Below are positions 29,952 to 38,833 of a DNA stretch of 64,000 nt, one piece after another; position 1 is the stretch's first letter, and each line of letters starts with the position of its first letter. The position numbers and the translations under genes are program-made. The DNA lies in assembly GCF_900474185.1 (NCBI RefSeq), contig NZ_UCNW01000008.1:248001-312000 (forward strand), in the 5' to 3' direction. This DNA comes from Synechococcus sp. UW69. Lineage in GTDB: Bacteria > Cyanobacteriota > Cyanobacteriia > PCC-6307 > Cyanobiaceae. The notes under the pieces were generated by a model that saw only the letters and a list, made by a program, of their open reading frames with translations, was not told the origin of the DNA and searched no databases.

Positions 29952-30986
29952 ATGGCCACCCCCACACTCCTTGCAGGGGACATGGGAGGCACCAAGACCC
30001 TGCTTGCTCTTTACGAGAGTGACGGGAGTCAGCTTCGCCTGCTGCATCAGCAGCACTTCCGCTCCGGGGAATGGTCTTCTCTCGAGCCGATGCTCGGCAG
30101 CTTCCTCAACGATCGTCCAGCCGATCTTGCTGCTCCTGCTCATGCCTGCATCGCCGTCGCCGGTCCGGTACGTCAAAGGGAGGCTCGGATTACCAATCTG
30201 CCCTGGCGACTCCGGGAGGCCGACCTGGCTCATGCGGCGGGATTGGAACGTCTCGAGCTGGTCAACGACTTCGGCGTGCTGATTTACGGACTGCCCCACT
30301 TCAATGACAGCCAGCAAGTGATCCTTCAAAACGGTGAACAGGATCATGGCCCCCTGGCGATTCTTGGTGCCGGCACCGGTCTTGGTATGGCACGGGGACT
30401 GCGGACCGAACAGGGCTTGGTGGCAGTGGCAAGCGAGGGAGGGCACCGCGAGTTCGCCCCGCGCAATGAAGCGGAATGGAACCTGGCCTGTTGGCTCAAA
30501 CAGGATCTAGGCGTCAGCAGGCTGTCGATCGAGCGCATCGTGAGTGGCACCGGCCTGGGGCATGTGGCCCACTGGCTGCTTCAAAAACCCGATGCCGGAA
30601 TGCACCCCCTGCGCAGCGTTGCCGAAGCCTGGCGACGCAACAGCCCCAACGATCTTCCAGCACAGGTGAGCCTCGCTGCTGAAGAGGGAGACCCTTTGAT
30701 GCAGCGCGCATTGCAGTTATGGCTGGAGGCCTATGGATCAGCGGCAGGCGACCTTGCCCTGCAAGAACTCTGCACAGGAGGCCTCTGGGTCGGTGGTGGC
30801 ACCGCATCAAAACAATTAAAAGGACTGCGATCCGAAAACTTTCTCAACGCGATGCGCGACAAGGGACGCTTCCGCGAGCTGATTGAAGGGCTGCGGGTCA
30901 CGGCCGTGATCGATCCAGATGCCGGACTGTTCAGTGCCGCCTGCCGCGCACAGATGCTGGCGGAGTCAGGTGGGACACTGGCCTGA
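29952..30986 (+). CDS. glk: Glucokinase
   Basis: A 344-residue Glk-type (PF02685 family) glucokinase, ATP + glucose to glucose 6-phosphate. The phosphate-binding loop LAGDMGGTKTLLALYE is near residue 8; the catalytic base Asp lies in LVNDFGV, and the second phosphate loop LGAGTGLGMAR follows. SEGGHREFAP is the glucose-binding segment. It sits in a run trpS-thrS-glk-thrB. A second sugar kinase of ROK type is at 37922. Confidence 0.93.
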   Translation: MATPTLLAGDMGGTKTLLALYESDGSQLRLLHQQHFRSGEWSSLEPMLGSFLNDRPADLAAPAHACIAVAGPVRQREARITNLPWRLREADLAHAAGLERLELVNDFGVLIYGLPHFNDSQQVILQNGEQDHGPLAILGAGTGLGMARGLRTEQGLVAVASEGGHREFAPRNEAEWNLACWLKQDLGVSRLSIERIVSGTGLGHVAHWLLQKPDAGMHPLRSVAEAWRRNSPNDLPAQVSLAAEEGDPLMQRALQLWLEAYGSAAGDLALQELCTGGLWVGGGTASKQLKGLRSENFLNAMRDKGRFRELIEGLRVTAVIDPDAGLFSAACRAQMLAESGGTLA

Positions 30987-31000
30987 GCAGAGGATCAGCG

Positions 31001-31948
31001 ATGTCGCAGCCGCGCATCGGTCAGAAAGTGGTCGTTGACGTCCCGGCAACCACCGCCAATCTCGGACCAGGCTTTGACTGCCTCGGTGCTGCCCTCGATC
31101 TGAACAACCGTTTCGCGATGCGTCGGATCGAAGGCGGTGGTGAACGGTTTGAGCTGATTATTGAGGGTTCGGAGGGCAGCCACCTCCGCGGTGGGCCAGA
31201 GAATCTCGTTTACAGAGCGGCGCAACGGGTATGGAAGGCGGCTGGGCTCGAACCCGTTGCGCTGGAAGCACGGGTTCGGCTTGCGGTGCCACCGGCACGG
31301 GGACTGGGCAGCAGTGCCACGGCGATTGTGGCCGGATTAATGGGGGCCAATGCCCTCGTTGGTGAACCCCTCTCCAAGGAGAAGCTGCTGGAACTGGCCA
31401 TTGATATTGAAGGGCACCCCGACAACGTTGTGCCTTCTCTTCTGGGAGGGCTCTGCATGACCGCCAAGGCTGCATCCCAGCGCTGGCGAGTGGTTCGTTG
31501 CGAATGGACGCCGAGCGTGAAGGCCGTTGTTGCGATTCCATCGATTCGCCTCAGCACCAGCGAAGCCCGCCGCGCCATGCCCAAGGCCATCCCCGTTGGC
31601 GATGCAGTGGTGAACTTGGGTGCCCTGACGCTGCTGCTGCAGGGGCTCCGCACCGGCAATGGTGACCTGATCTCCGACGGCATGCATGATCGTCTGCACG
31701 AGCCCTACCGCTGGCGTCTGATCAAAGGCGGTGACCAGGTCAAACAGGCGGCGATGGACGCTGGAGCCTGGGGTTGCGCGATCAGCGGTGCAGGGCCGAG
31801 CGTCCTGGCGCTCTGCTCGGAAGACAAAGGCCCAGGCGTCAGCCGCGCCATGGTCAAAGCCTGGGAAGCGGCGGGAGTCGCCAGCCGTGCACCGGTACTG
31901 AATTTGCAGACCTCAGGCAGCCACTGGCAACCTGCGGAAGATGAGTAG
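31001..31948 (+). CDS. thrB: Homoserine kinase
   Basis: A 315-residue GHMP kinase catalysing homoserine + ATP to O-phosphohomoserine in threonine synthesis. The N-terminal strand VVDVPATTANLGPGFDCLG and the ATP-binding GHMP motif VPPARGLGSSATAIVAGL are intact, as is the C-terminal AISGAGPSVLALC. It follows glk by 14 nt on the same strand. Confidence 0.97.
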   Translation: MSQPRIGQKVVVDVPATTANLGPGFDCLGAALDLNNRFAMRRIEGGGERFELIIEGSEGSHLRGGPENLVYRAAQRVWKAAGLEPVALEARVRLAVPPARGLGSSATAIVAGLMGANALVGEPLSKEKLLELAIDIEGHPDNVVPSLLGGLCMTAKAASQRWRVVRCEWTPSVKAVVAIPSIRLSTSEARRAMPKAIPVGDAVVNLGALTLLLQGLRTGNGDLISDGMHDRLHEPYRWRLIKGGDQVKQAAMDAGAWGCAISGAGPSVLALCSEDKGPGVSRAMVKAWEAAGVASRAPVLNLQTSGSHWQPAEDE

Positions 31949-32005
31949 ATCCACCTAAACCGAGGGTTCAGCCCTGTTAGCTTTGTTAAAGATTGCAGAC
32001 AGGGA

Positions 32006-33541
32006 ATGGACGCTGGGTTAGCAGAGCTTGCTGTCTCGAGCAGTCCATTCCCCTGGTTATCCCTGATTGTGTTGCTGCCGGCGGCAGCAGCCCTGGTGCT
32101 GCCACTGGTGCCAGCCAGCGAGGACAAGCCATCCCCGGCGCCCAGGATCATCACGCTCATCGTCCTTCTGGTCGATCTGCTGCTGATGATGGGGGTGTTT
32201 GCCACCCGCTTCGACCCCAGCGCTGAAGGCCTCCAGTTGGTGGAACGTGTGAGCTGGCTCCCGGCCCTCGGCCTGGAGTGGTCCCTTGGTGTGGATGGTC
32301 TTTCCGCGCCTTTGGTCGTTCTCAGCGGCCTGGTGACCTTGCTCTCAGTAGCCGCCAGCTGGTCGGTTGAGCGCAAACCAAGGCTGTACTTCGCCCTGAT
32401 GCTGGTTCAGGCCTCTGCCCAGGGCCTGGTCTTTCTCTCCCAAGACTTCCTGCTCTTCTTCCTTGCCTGGGAATTGGAGCTGGTTCCCGTTTACCTGTTG
32501 ATCGCTATTTGGGGCGGACAGAACCGCCAATACGCCGCGACCAAATTCATCCTTTACACAGCGCTTGCCTCCTTGCTGATCCTGATCAGTGGTTTAGCGC
32601 TGGCCCTTTCGGGCGATTCCTTTACGTTCAACCTCACTGAACTGGCCGCTCGCTCCCCCGGCGGCAGCTTTGGTCTGTTGTGTTACCTGGGCTTCCTGAT
32701 CGGCTTCGGCGTCAAACTGCCGATGTTCCCTCTGCACACGTGGCTCCCGGATGCCCACGGTGAGGCGAATGCGCCGGTGTCGATGCTTCTGGCAGGTGTG
32801 CTCTTGAAAATGGGCGGATACGCGCTGCTCCGCTTCAACGTGCAGATGCTGCCGGATGCGCACTACACCCTCGCTCCTGCACTGGTGATCCTCGGGATCG
32901 TGAACATCGTCTACGGCGCCCTCAACGCCTTTGCCCAAGACAACGTGAAGCGCAGGATCGCTTGCAGCTCAGTCAGTCACATGGGATTTGTCCTTGTCGG
33001 GATCGGTGCCGTGGATGCACTGGGGATCAGCGGCGCGATGCTGCAAATGGTCAGCCACGGCCTGATCGCCGCCGCGATGTTCTTCGTGACAGGGGTGTTT
33101 TACGAGCGAACAAAAACTCTCTCAATTCCAAACATGGGCGGGTTGGCGAAAGCGTTGCCCATCACCTTCGCCTTCTTCCTGGCCAGCTCCCTGGCATCGC
33201 TGGCGCTGCCAGGTATGAGCGGCTTTATCAGTGAAATCACCGTGTTCCTTGGCATCACCAGCCAGGAAGCCTTCACCTCACTGTTCCGATCGATCACCGT
33301 GCTTCTGGCCGCCATCGGTCTTGTACTCACACCGATCTATCTGCTCTCCATGTGCAGGAGAGTGTTCTTTGGCCCAAGGATTCCTGCACTTGCCAGCGTG
33401 AATGACATGAGGCCTAGGGAATTGATCATTGGCCTCAGCCTGCTGGTACCAACCCTGGTGATCGGAATCTGGCCTCGCGTCGCAATGGATCTCTACGAGG
33501 CCTCCACCAATGCCCTCGCCCTGCAGTTCATCGCCAGCTGA
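32006..33541 (+). CDS. ndhD: NAD(P)H-quinone oxidoreductase subunit 4
   Basis: A 511-residue polytopic membrane subunit of the NDH-1 complex in cyclic electron flow, respiration and CO2 uptake. Roughly 14 helices; the conserved antiporter-like block [20 protein letters not shown] carries the key Lys and His, and [20 protein letters not shown] the Glu. Which NdhD paralogue (D1/D2 vs CO2-uptake D3/D4) cannot be fixed by eye. Separate from the thrB gene by 57 nt and immediately followed by the M3 peptidase gene. Confidence 0.93.
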   Translation: MDAGLAELAVSSSPFPWLSLIVLLPAAAALVLPLVPASEDKPSPAPRIITLIVLLVDLLLMMGVFATRFDPSAEGLQLVERVSWLPALGLEWSLGVDGLSAPLVVLSGLVTLLSVAASWSVERKPRLYFALMLVQASAQGLVFLSQDFLLFFLAWELELVPVYLLIAIWGGQNRQYAATKFILYTALASLLILISGLALALSGDSFTFNLTELAARSPGGSFGLLCYLGFLIGFGVKLPMFPLHTWLPDAHGEANAPVSMLLAGVLLKMGGYALLRFNVQMLPDAHYTLAPALVILGIVNIVYGALNAFAQDNVKRRIACSSVSHMGFVLVGIGAVDALGISGAMLQMVSHGLIAAAMFFVTGVFYERTKTLSIPNMGGLAKALPITFAFFLASSLASLALPGMSGFISEITVFLGITSQEAFTSLFRSITVLLAAIGLVLTPIYLLSMCRRVFFGPRIPALASVNDMRPRELIIGLSLLVPTLVIGIWPRVAMDLYEASTNALALQFIAS

Positions 33542-33542
33542 A

Positions 33543-35648
33543 ATGACGACCTCTATTTCCCCCCTCCTTCGCGGCAAAGGGCTACCCGAGTTTCAGGCCA
33601 TTTCGCCAGAGCTGGTCAGCCAAGACATTCCTGTTCTCCTCGAACAGCTCGATCGAGCCTTCAGTGAGCTTGAGAAATCTCTGGAATCAGCCTTAGCGGG
33701 CCCGTCCCGACTCTCCTGGGACGCGGTCATGCAGCCGCTTCAGGCCATCGGCGAACGGCTGCGGTGGAGCTGGGGTGTGGTGTCTCACCTCAATGGCGTC
33801 TGCAATTCTCCCGAGCTACGCGATGCCCATGCCACCCAGCAGCCCGATGTTGTGCGTCTCAGCAACCGCCTGGGGCAAAGCCAGATTCTTCATCGGGCCC
33901 TGGAATCACTGCAAAGCAGTCCTGCCGATCCGCTGAACGCAACCCAACAGAGGATTCTGAAATCAGAGTTGCTGTCGATGCAGCAGCGCGGGGTTGGCCT
34001 CAGTGGCGATGAGAAAGCAGCTTTCAACCGCACCAGTGAGCGTCTGGCCGCACTCTCCACCCAGTTCGGAAACCACGTCCTCGATGCCACGCAGCAGTGG
34101 ACCCTGAAGCTCACCCAACCCAACGAGGTGGAAGGCCTGCCGCAAAGGGCTTTGGAAGCGCTGGCCGCAGCAGCGCGTGAGGCAGGGGACGCTGAGGCTT
34201 CCGCTGAATCCGGCCCCTGGCTGCTCGGGCTGGACATGCCCCGCTACCTGCCGTTCCTGACCCATGCCAAAAACCGTGCCCTGCGAGAACAGGCCTATCG
34301 CGCTCACGTGGGTCGAGCAAGCGAGGGAGAACTCGATAACCGTGCGTTGATTGAAGAAATCCTGACCCTGAGGAGAGAACAAGCCGCTCGCCTGGGCTAT
34401 GCCCACTGGGCTGATCTCAGCCTCAGCGCCAAAATGGCCGATGACGTGCCGGCGGTCGAAGCACTCCTGGAAGAACTCCGCGCTGCGGCCTATCCAGCAG
34501 CGGAGCAGGAACTGCGGGATCTCCAAGCCATCGCCAGGGAACACCAAGCCCCGGAAGCCGATGACTTGGCCCCCTGGGATGTCGCGTACTGGTCAGAGCG
34601 ACTGCGCCAATCCCGTTTCGACTTAGATCAAGAAGCTCTGCGCCCCTGGTTCCCGCTGCCGAAGGTTCTCGACGGTCTGTTCAGCCTCTGCTCACGGCTG
34701 TTTGACGTGGAGATTGTCGCCGCCGATGGCGAGGCACCGATCTGGAACGACGATGTTCGCTTCTTCCGGGTGAAACGCTCGGATGGCACACCGATCGCTG
34801 GCTTCTACCTGGACCCCTACAGCCGGCCGGCGAGCAAACGCGGTGGGGCCTGGATGGATGAATGCCTCGGCCTGAAGAAGCAACCGGATGGATCGGTGGT
34901 GCTGCCGGTGGCCTATCTGATCTGCAACCAGACTCCACCTGTCGGAGACACCCCCAGCCTGATGAGCTTCGAGGAGGTGGAGACCCTCTTCCATGAATTC
35001 GGCCATGGTCTCCAGCACATGCTCACCACCGTTGAAGAACCGGAAGCCGCCGGCATCAGCAACGTGGAATGGGATGCCGTTGAACTCCCCAGCCAGTTCA
35101 TGGAGAACTGGTGCCTCGATCACGCCACATTGATGGGCATGGCGCGCCACTGGCAGACCGGTGAACCTCTGCCTGAGGCTGAATTCAACAAGCTACGTAG
35201 CAGTCGCACCTTCAATGCGGGACTGGCCACCCTCCGGCAGGTTCACTTCGCCCTCAGTGACCTTCGCCTCCACAGCAAGTGGACTCCGGAGCTCGGCGTT
35301 ACGCCCGACGCGCTGCGCCGTGAGATCGCCGCGACCACCACAGTGATGGCTCCGATCCCAGAGGATCAATTCCTCTGTTCCTTCGGCCATATTTTTGCGG
35401 GCGGTTATTCAGCCGGGTACTACTCCTACAAATGGGCTGAAGTGCTGAGTGCGGATGCCTTCTCAGCATTTGAGGAGGTGGGTCTGGATCATGAGGATCG
35501 GGTTCGTGAAACCGGAGCTCGCTTCCGCGACACCGTGCTCAGCCTGGGTGGTAGCCGCTCCCCTTCGGAAGTCTTCGAAGCATTCCGCGGCCGCTCTGCA
35601 AGCACCGAGGCGCTGATTCGCCATTCCGGCCTGGTTGCCGCGGCCTGA
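33543..35648 (+). CDS. M3-family oligopeptidase (OpdA/PrlC-like)
   Basis: A 701-residue cytosolic metallopeptidase that degrades short peptides. The zinc-binding HEFGHGLQH motif is near residue 485, with the third ligand Glu in EWDAVELPSQF downstream. YSYKWAEVLSADAF near the C-terminus is characteristic of the family. The ATG at 33543 is 11 codons inside the longest frame and 1 nt after the ndhD stop. Probably involved in recycling of peptides and signal peptides. Confidence 0.95.
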   Translation: MTTSISPLLRGKGLPEFQAISPELVSQDIPVLLEQLDRAFSELEKSLESALAGPSRLSWDAVMQPLQAIGERLRWSWGVVSHLNGVCNSPELRDAHATQQPDVVRLSNRLGQSQILHRALESLQSSPADPLNATQQRILKSELLSMQQRGVGLSGDEKAAFNRTSERLAALSTQFGNHVLDATQQWTLKLTQPNEVEGLPQRALEALAAAAREAGDAEASAESGPWLLGLDMPRYLPFLTHAKNRALREQAYRAHVGRASEGELDNRALIEEILTLRREQAARLGYAHWADLSLSAKMADDVPAVEALLEELRAAAYPAAEQELRDLQAIAREHQAPEADDLAPWDVAYWSERLRQSRFDLDQEALRPWFPLPKVLDGLFSLCSRLFDVEIVAADGEAPIWNDDVRFFRVKRSDGTPIAGFYLDPYSRPASKRGGAWMDECLGLKKQPDGSVVLPVAYLICNQTPPVGDTPSLMSFEEVETLFHEFGHGLQHMLTTVEEPEAAGISNVEWDAVELPSQFMENWCLDHATLMGMARHWQTGEPLPEAEFNKLRSSRTFNAGLATLRQVHFALSDLRLHSKWTPELGVTPDALRREIAATTTVMAPIPEDQFLCSFGHIFAGGYSAGYYSYKWAEVLSADAFSAFEEVGLDHEDRVRETGARFRDTVLSLGGSRSPSEVFEAFRGRSASTEALIRHSGLVAAA

Positions 35649-35650
35649 AC

Positions 35651-36238
35651 TCAGTCGCGCAACGTGCTGCAAAGCCGTCGAAGGGCGGCGGGATGGCTAA
35701 TCAACTGCTGATGGGTCCAAACGGGGAGGCCCTCGCGACGACCCATCGGCAGAACGGCCCTCCAGCCTGGACACACCATCAGATCCCAGCGGCAAAAGAA
35801 GCTGCAGCACTCGATACCAGCCAGGGCCTTGGGCTGTCCATTCAGTTGCCGTAACAGGCGACTGCCCACTTTCATGTCTGCAGCGCCGGCCAGTAGCGGG
35901 CGGGGCACCAGCTGGGCGGCAAGGGTGCCCTGCTGTGGACTGCCCACGCTGAAGAAGCGCCTGGTGCGCTGCACCCCCCCCAGCTCCTGCAACCAGATCC
36001 TCCCGATCACTCCCCCCATCGAGAACCCCAGAAGATCAACTTCGGTGTCTGAACCGAAGCGCTCCTGAATGTGCTGATCCAAGCGAGACGCCAACTGACG
36101 TAAGGGGACCCACCCCAGACCATGGGGAAGGTGCGGCGCAAGCAACGGTCGATCCGGCTGGTCAAGCTCCTGAATCAGGCGGTGAAAGAGGCGGGGCGTG
36201 TCCCAGAGACCATGCACCAACACGAGGGGAGTGGTCAC
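35651..36238 (-). CDS. Alpha/beta hydrolase, lipase-like
   Basis: A 195-residue protein from a GTG start. It has VLVHGLWDTPRLFH (oxyanion-hole region) and the nucleophile elbow LLGFSMGGVIGR near residue 75, as in small EstA-type lipases, with a late His (QQLISHPAALRRL). The start GTG (36238) overlaps the folB stop (GTGA); the longer frame upstream is antisense-like and rejected. Lipid or ester substrate is unknown. Its 3' end is 3 nt from the M3 peptidase stop. Confidence 0.75.
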   Translation of the reverse strand: MTTPLVLVHGLWDTPRLFHRLIQELDQPDRPLLAPHLPHGLGWVPLRQLASRLDQHIQERFGSDTEVDLLGFSMGGVIGRIWLQELGGVQRTRRFFSVGSPQQGTLAAQLVPRPLLAGAADMKVGSRLLRQLNGQPKALAGIECCSFFCRWDLMVCPGWRAVLPMGRREGLPVWTHQQLISHPAALRRLCSTLRD

Positions 36239-36606
36239 AGCGCCGACGTCCCCCCGTGACGCGAGCGTTCCACGAACACCCGACCGTTGAACCCTGGAAC
36301 CGGTGCAGCACATTTGGTCAGTCGCAGCCAGACCGGGATGGGCCCGTACAGCGTTTCCAGACGATCCAGTACCTGCTCGCTGAAGTGCTCGATCGTGAGG
36401 CAATGAACCTGCTGGGACAGAGCTTGCAGGGCCTGAATCGCCACGCTGTAGTCAAGGCTCCGGCTCAGGTCGTCAGCTCCGGCGGCGGCAGTCAGATCGA
36501 GCTGAACACTGAAATCAAGGCTGAACCACTGGCCATCCCGGCGTTCGTGCTCCAACACCCCGACATGGGCCCACAAGCGGAGCTCCCGCACCCCGATGCA
36601 ATCCAT
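36235..36606 (-). CDS. folB: Dihydroneopterin aldolase
   Basis: A 123-residue enzyme of folate synthesis, cleaving 7,8-dihydroneopterin to 6-hydroxymethyl-dihydropterin and glycolaldehyde. IGVRELRLWAHVGVLEHERR holds the substrate Glu, SLDYSVAIQALQALSQQ the conserved Tyr, and TKCAAPVPGFNGRVFVERSR the catalytic Lys and pterin-binding tail. The gene overlaps proA by 1 nt and the hydrolase by 4 nt, so these genes form an operon. Confidence 0.95.
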   Translation of the reverse strand: MDCIGVRELRLWAHVGVLEHERRDGQWFSLDFSVQLDLTAAAGADDLSRSLDYSVAIQALQALSQQVHCLTIEHFSEQVLDRLETLYGPIPVWLRLTKCAAPVPGFNGRVFVERSRHGGTSAL

Positions 36607-37913
36607 CAGAGGGGCCGGTCGATGTGGGTGAAGGCACGGCTGCCGTTGGCGTAGTCGGCAGCGATGTGGCCCTCGCCGCGCAACCGGTAGCGGTACGTCA
36701 CCAGCCCCTCCAGACCGACCGGTCCCCGGGGCGGCAGGGTCTGGGTGCTAATTCCCACCTCAGCGCCGAATCCGTAGCGGAAACCATCGGCAAACCGGCT
36801 CGAGCAGTTGTGATAAACCCCGGCGCTGTCCACCGCCGCAAGGAAGCGATCAGCAGCCTTGGAATCCTCGGTGAGGATCACTTCGGTGTGACGCGACCCG
36901 TAAGAGCGGATGTGGTCGGTAGCTGCCTCCAGATCATCCACCAGCTTCACTGCCAGGATCAGATCCAGATACTCCGTGCTCCAGTCCTCCTCCGTGGCCG
37001 CTTCAGCCACACCAAGGGCCATGCTCTCCGCATCGCCCCGCAGCTGAACCCCGGCAGCCGCGAATGCCGGCAGTGCTGCAGCCAGAAAAGGCTTGGCAAT
37101 GGCCCGATGCACCAGCAACGTTTCGATGGCATTGCAGGCTGCGGGGTACTGGCTCTTGCTGTCCACCGCCACCCGAACGGCTTTATCGACGTCGGCAGCA
37201 GCATCCACGAAGAGATGGCAGACCCCATCGGCATGGCCGAGCACCGGGATGCGGGTGTTGTCCTGGATGAAGCGAACCAGTTCGTTGCTGCCCCTGGGGA
37301 TGATCAGATCCACGAGGCCATCCAGACGCAACAACGCCAGGCTCTCCTGACGTGTGGTGAGCAGCGCGAGGGCATCGGCAGACACCGGACTTGCCGCCAG
37401 ACCTGCCTGCAAGGCTTCCATCACGGCCTCGTTGGTGCAGCGCGCCTCACTGCCCCCCTTCAACAGGGCACCATTTCCCGAACGGATCGCCAGGGACGCG
37501 ATCTGCATGACCGCATCAGGCCTGGCTTCAAAGATCACACCCACCACCCCAAGCGGGACGGAAACCCGTTCCAGGACCAATCCGTGATCCAGCTCCCTAT
37601 GCAACTGGCGACAGCCCAGTGGATCGCTCAGGCTGGCCACCTTGCGGACGCCATCAATCGCTGCAGCCAACTTGGTTTCATCCAGCTTCAGCCTGGCCAT
37701 CAGGGCCGGTGCCAGCCCCTCGGTTGCAGACCGTTCAAGGTCTTGACGATTGGCAGCCAGGATGCTGCCGGCACGCTCGGTCAGGGCATCCGCCATCGCC
37801 TGGAGCGCCAGCGCCCGTTGGCCGTCATCGGTCTGCCCCAGATCAACAGCAGCACGGCGGACAGCCGCTGCACGCTGCAACAGCGCGGCGGAAGGCTCTG
37901 GAACGCTGGACAT
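36606..37913 (-). CDS. proA: Gamma-glutamyl phosphate reductase
   Basis: A 435-residue NADPH-dependent enzyme of proline synthesis that converts gamma-glutamyl phosphate to glutamate semialdehyde. The catalytic Cys lies in [16 protein letters not shown] and the C-terminal [19 protein letters not shown] motif is standard. The start MSSVPEPSA (37913) is preferred over the ATG at 37925 that overlaps the ROK gene. It lies in a minus-strand run ROK kinase-proA-folB-hydrolase. Confidence 0.97.
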   Translation of the reverse strand: MSSVPEPSAALLQRAAAVRRAAVDLGQTDDGQRALALQAMADALTERAGSILAANRQDLERSATEGLAPALMARLKLDETKLAAAIDGVRKVASLSDPLGCRQLHRELDHGLVLERVSVPLGVVGVIFEARPDAVMQIASLAIRSGNGALLKGGSEARCTNEAVMEALQAGLAASPVSADALALLTTRQESLALLRLDGLVDLIIPRGSNELVRFIQDNTRIPVLGHADGVCHLFVDAAADVDKAVRVAVDSKSQYPAACNAIETLLVHRAIAKPFLAAALPAFAAAGVQLRGDAESMALGVAEAATEEDWSTEYLDLILAVKLVDDLEAATDHIRSYGSRHTEVILTEDSKAADRFLAAVDSAGVYHNCSSRFADGFRYGFGAEVGISTQTLPPRGPVGLEGLVTYRYRLRGEGHIAADYANGSRAFTHIDRPL

Positions 37914-37921
37914 CAACGCAA

Positions 37922-38830
37922 TCAATCTGGAGCCATCATCCCGTTCAGCCGCTGCAGGGCGAGCCGCGCAGCCCCAAGGCGTCCGGCGCCATTACCAAGG
38001 CAGGCGGCTTCGATGCGCAACCCCTCCCGCGACACGGCCTGAACCCGCGACTCCACTTCGCGTCGTACTGACGGGAGAAAGTGATGCGCTGCACCCGCCA
38101 GCCCACCACCCAGCAACACCAACTGAGGGGTAAAAACGTAAACCAAAGAGGCAACGCCACAGCCCAGACACTCGCCGTAACGATTCCAGACCTCAAGCGC
38201 AGCCGGATCACCGACATCGGCCTCTGCACTGAGCTGGCGGGGATCGCGATCGCAGAGCCGCCGCAGGCCCGTGATGCTCGCGAACTGCTCCAGGGAGCCA
38301 CGGTTGCCGCTGTTGCAGGCCGGACCATCGGGCTGCAACCCGATCAGCCCCGGTTCCGCCGCAGCACCGTTGTGGCCCGTAAACAACTCCCCCTGCAGGA
38401 GCACCCCCCCACCCACACCGGTGCCGAGAGTGAGCAGCACCACATCCTCCACACCCTGGGCAGCACCGAGCCAGGCCTCACCCACCACAGCACAGTTGCC
38501 GTCATTAGCGAGGGTGACCCGGCGATTGAGCCGTGACTCCAACCAGTCCGCCAGCGGCACGTCCTCCCAACCGGGCAAGTTGATGCAAACCCGCGCCACC
38601 CGGGCTGCCGCATCCATCGGACCAGGAAGCCCGATTCCAACAGCCTCGGCCTGGTGCTCCGGGTCGATCTTTGCGATGGCCTCACAAAGGGCCATGGTCA
38701 CGGCGCCAGGAACGGCGGGCTGCGGTGTGGGCCATTGCGCCTCCGCTAGCACCGTGCCATCGGAAGAGATCCGAGCCAGCTTGATCGCCGTGCCCCCAAG
38801 ATCCACACCGATCACCTGTGCAACAGGCAT
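37922..38830 (-). CDS. ROK-family sugar kinase
   Basis: A 302-residue ROK protein, likely a glucokinase-like sugar kinase. The ATP-phosphate loop [16 protein letters not shown] is at residues 6-21, [18 protein letters not shown] holds the catalytic Asp, and [20 protein letters not shown] follows. The canonical ROK zinc motif (CxCGxxGCxE) is replaced by [13 protein letters not shown], so zinc binding is probably lost or altered. It overlaps the proA frame's upstream ATG by 4 nt. No DNA-binding helix-turn-helix is present, so it is not a repressor. Confidence 0.88.
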   Translation of the reverse strand: MPVAQVIGVDLGGTAIKLARISSDGTVLAEAQWPTPQPAVPGAVTMALCEAIAKIDPEHQAEAVGIGLPGPMDAAARVARVCINLPGWEDVPLADWLESRLNRRVTLANDGNCAVVGEAWLGAAQGVEDVVLLTLGTGVGGGVLLQGELFTGHNGAAAEPGLIGLQPDGPACNSGNRGSLEQFASITGLRRLCDRDPRQLSAEADVGDPAALEVWNRYGECLGCGVASLVYVFTPQLVLLGGGLAGAAHHFLPSVRREVESRVQAVSREGLRIEAACLGNGAGRLGAARLALQRLNGMMAPD

Positions 38831-38833
38831 GAC

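Noticed and set aside
36624-38042. 472-codon plus-strand frame opposite proA and the ROK gene
   Set aside because: It spans two certain minus-strand genes and has a His/Gln-rich composition typical of antisense reading.
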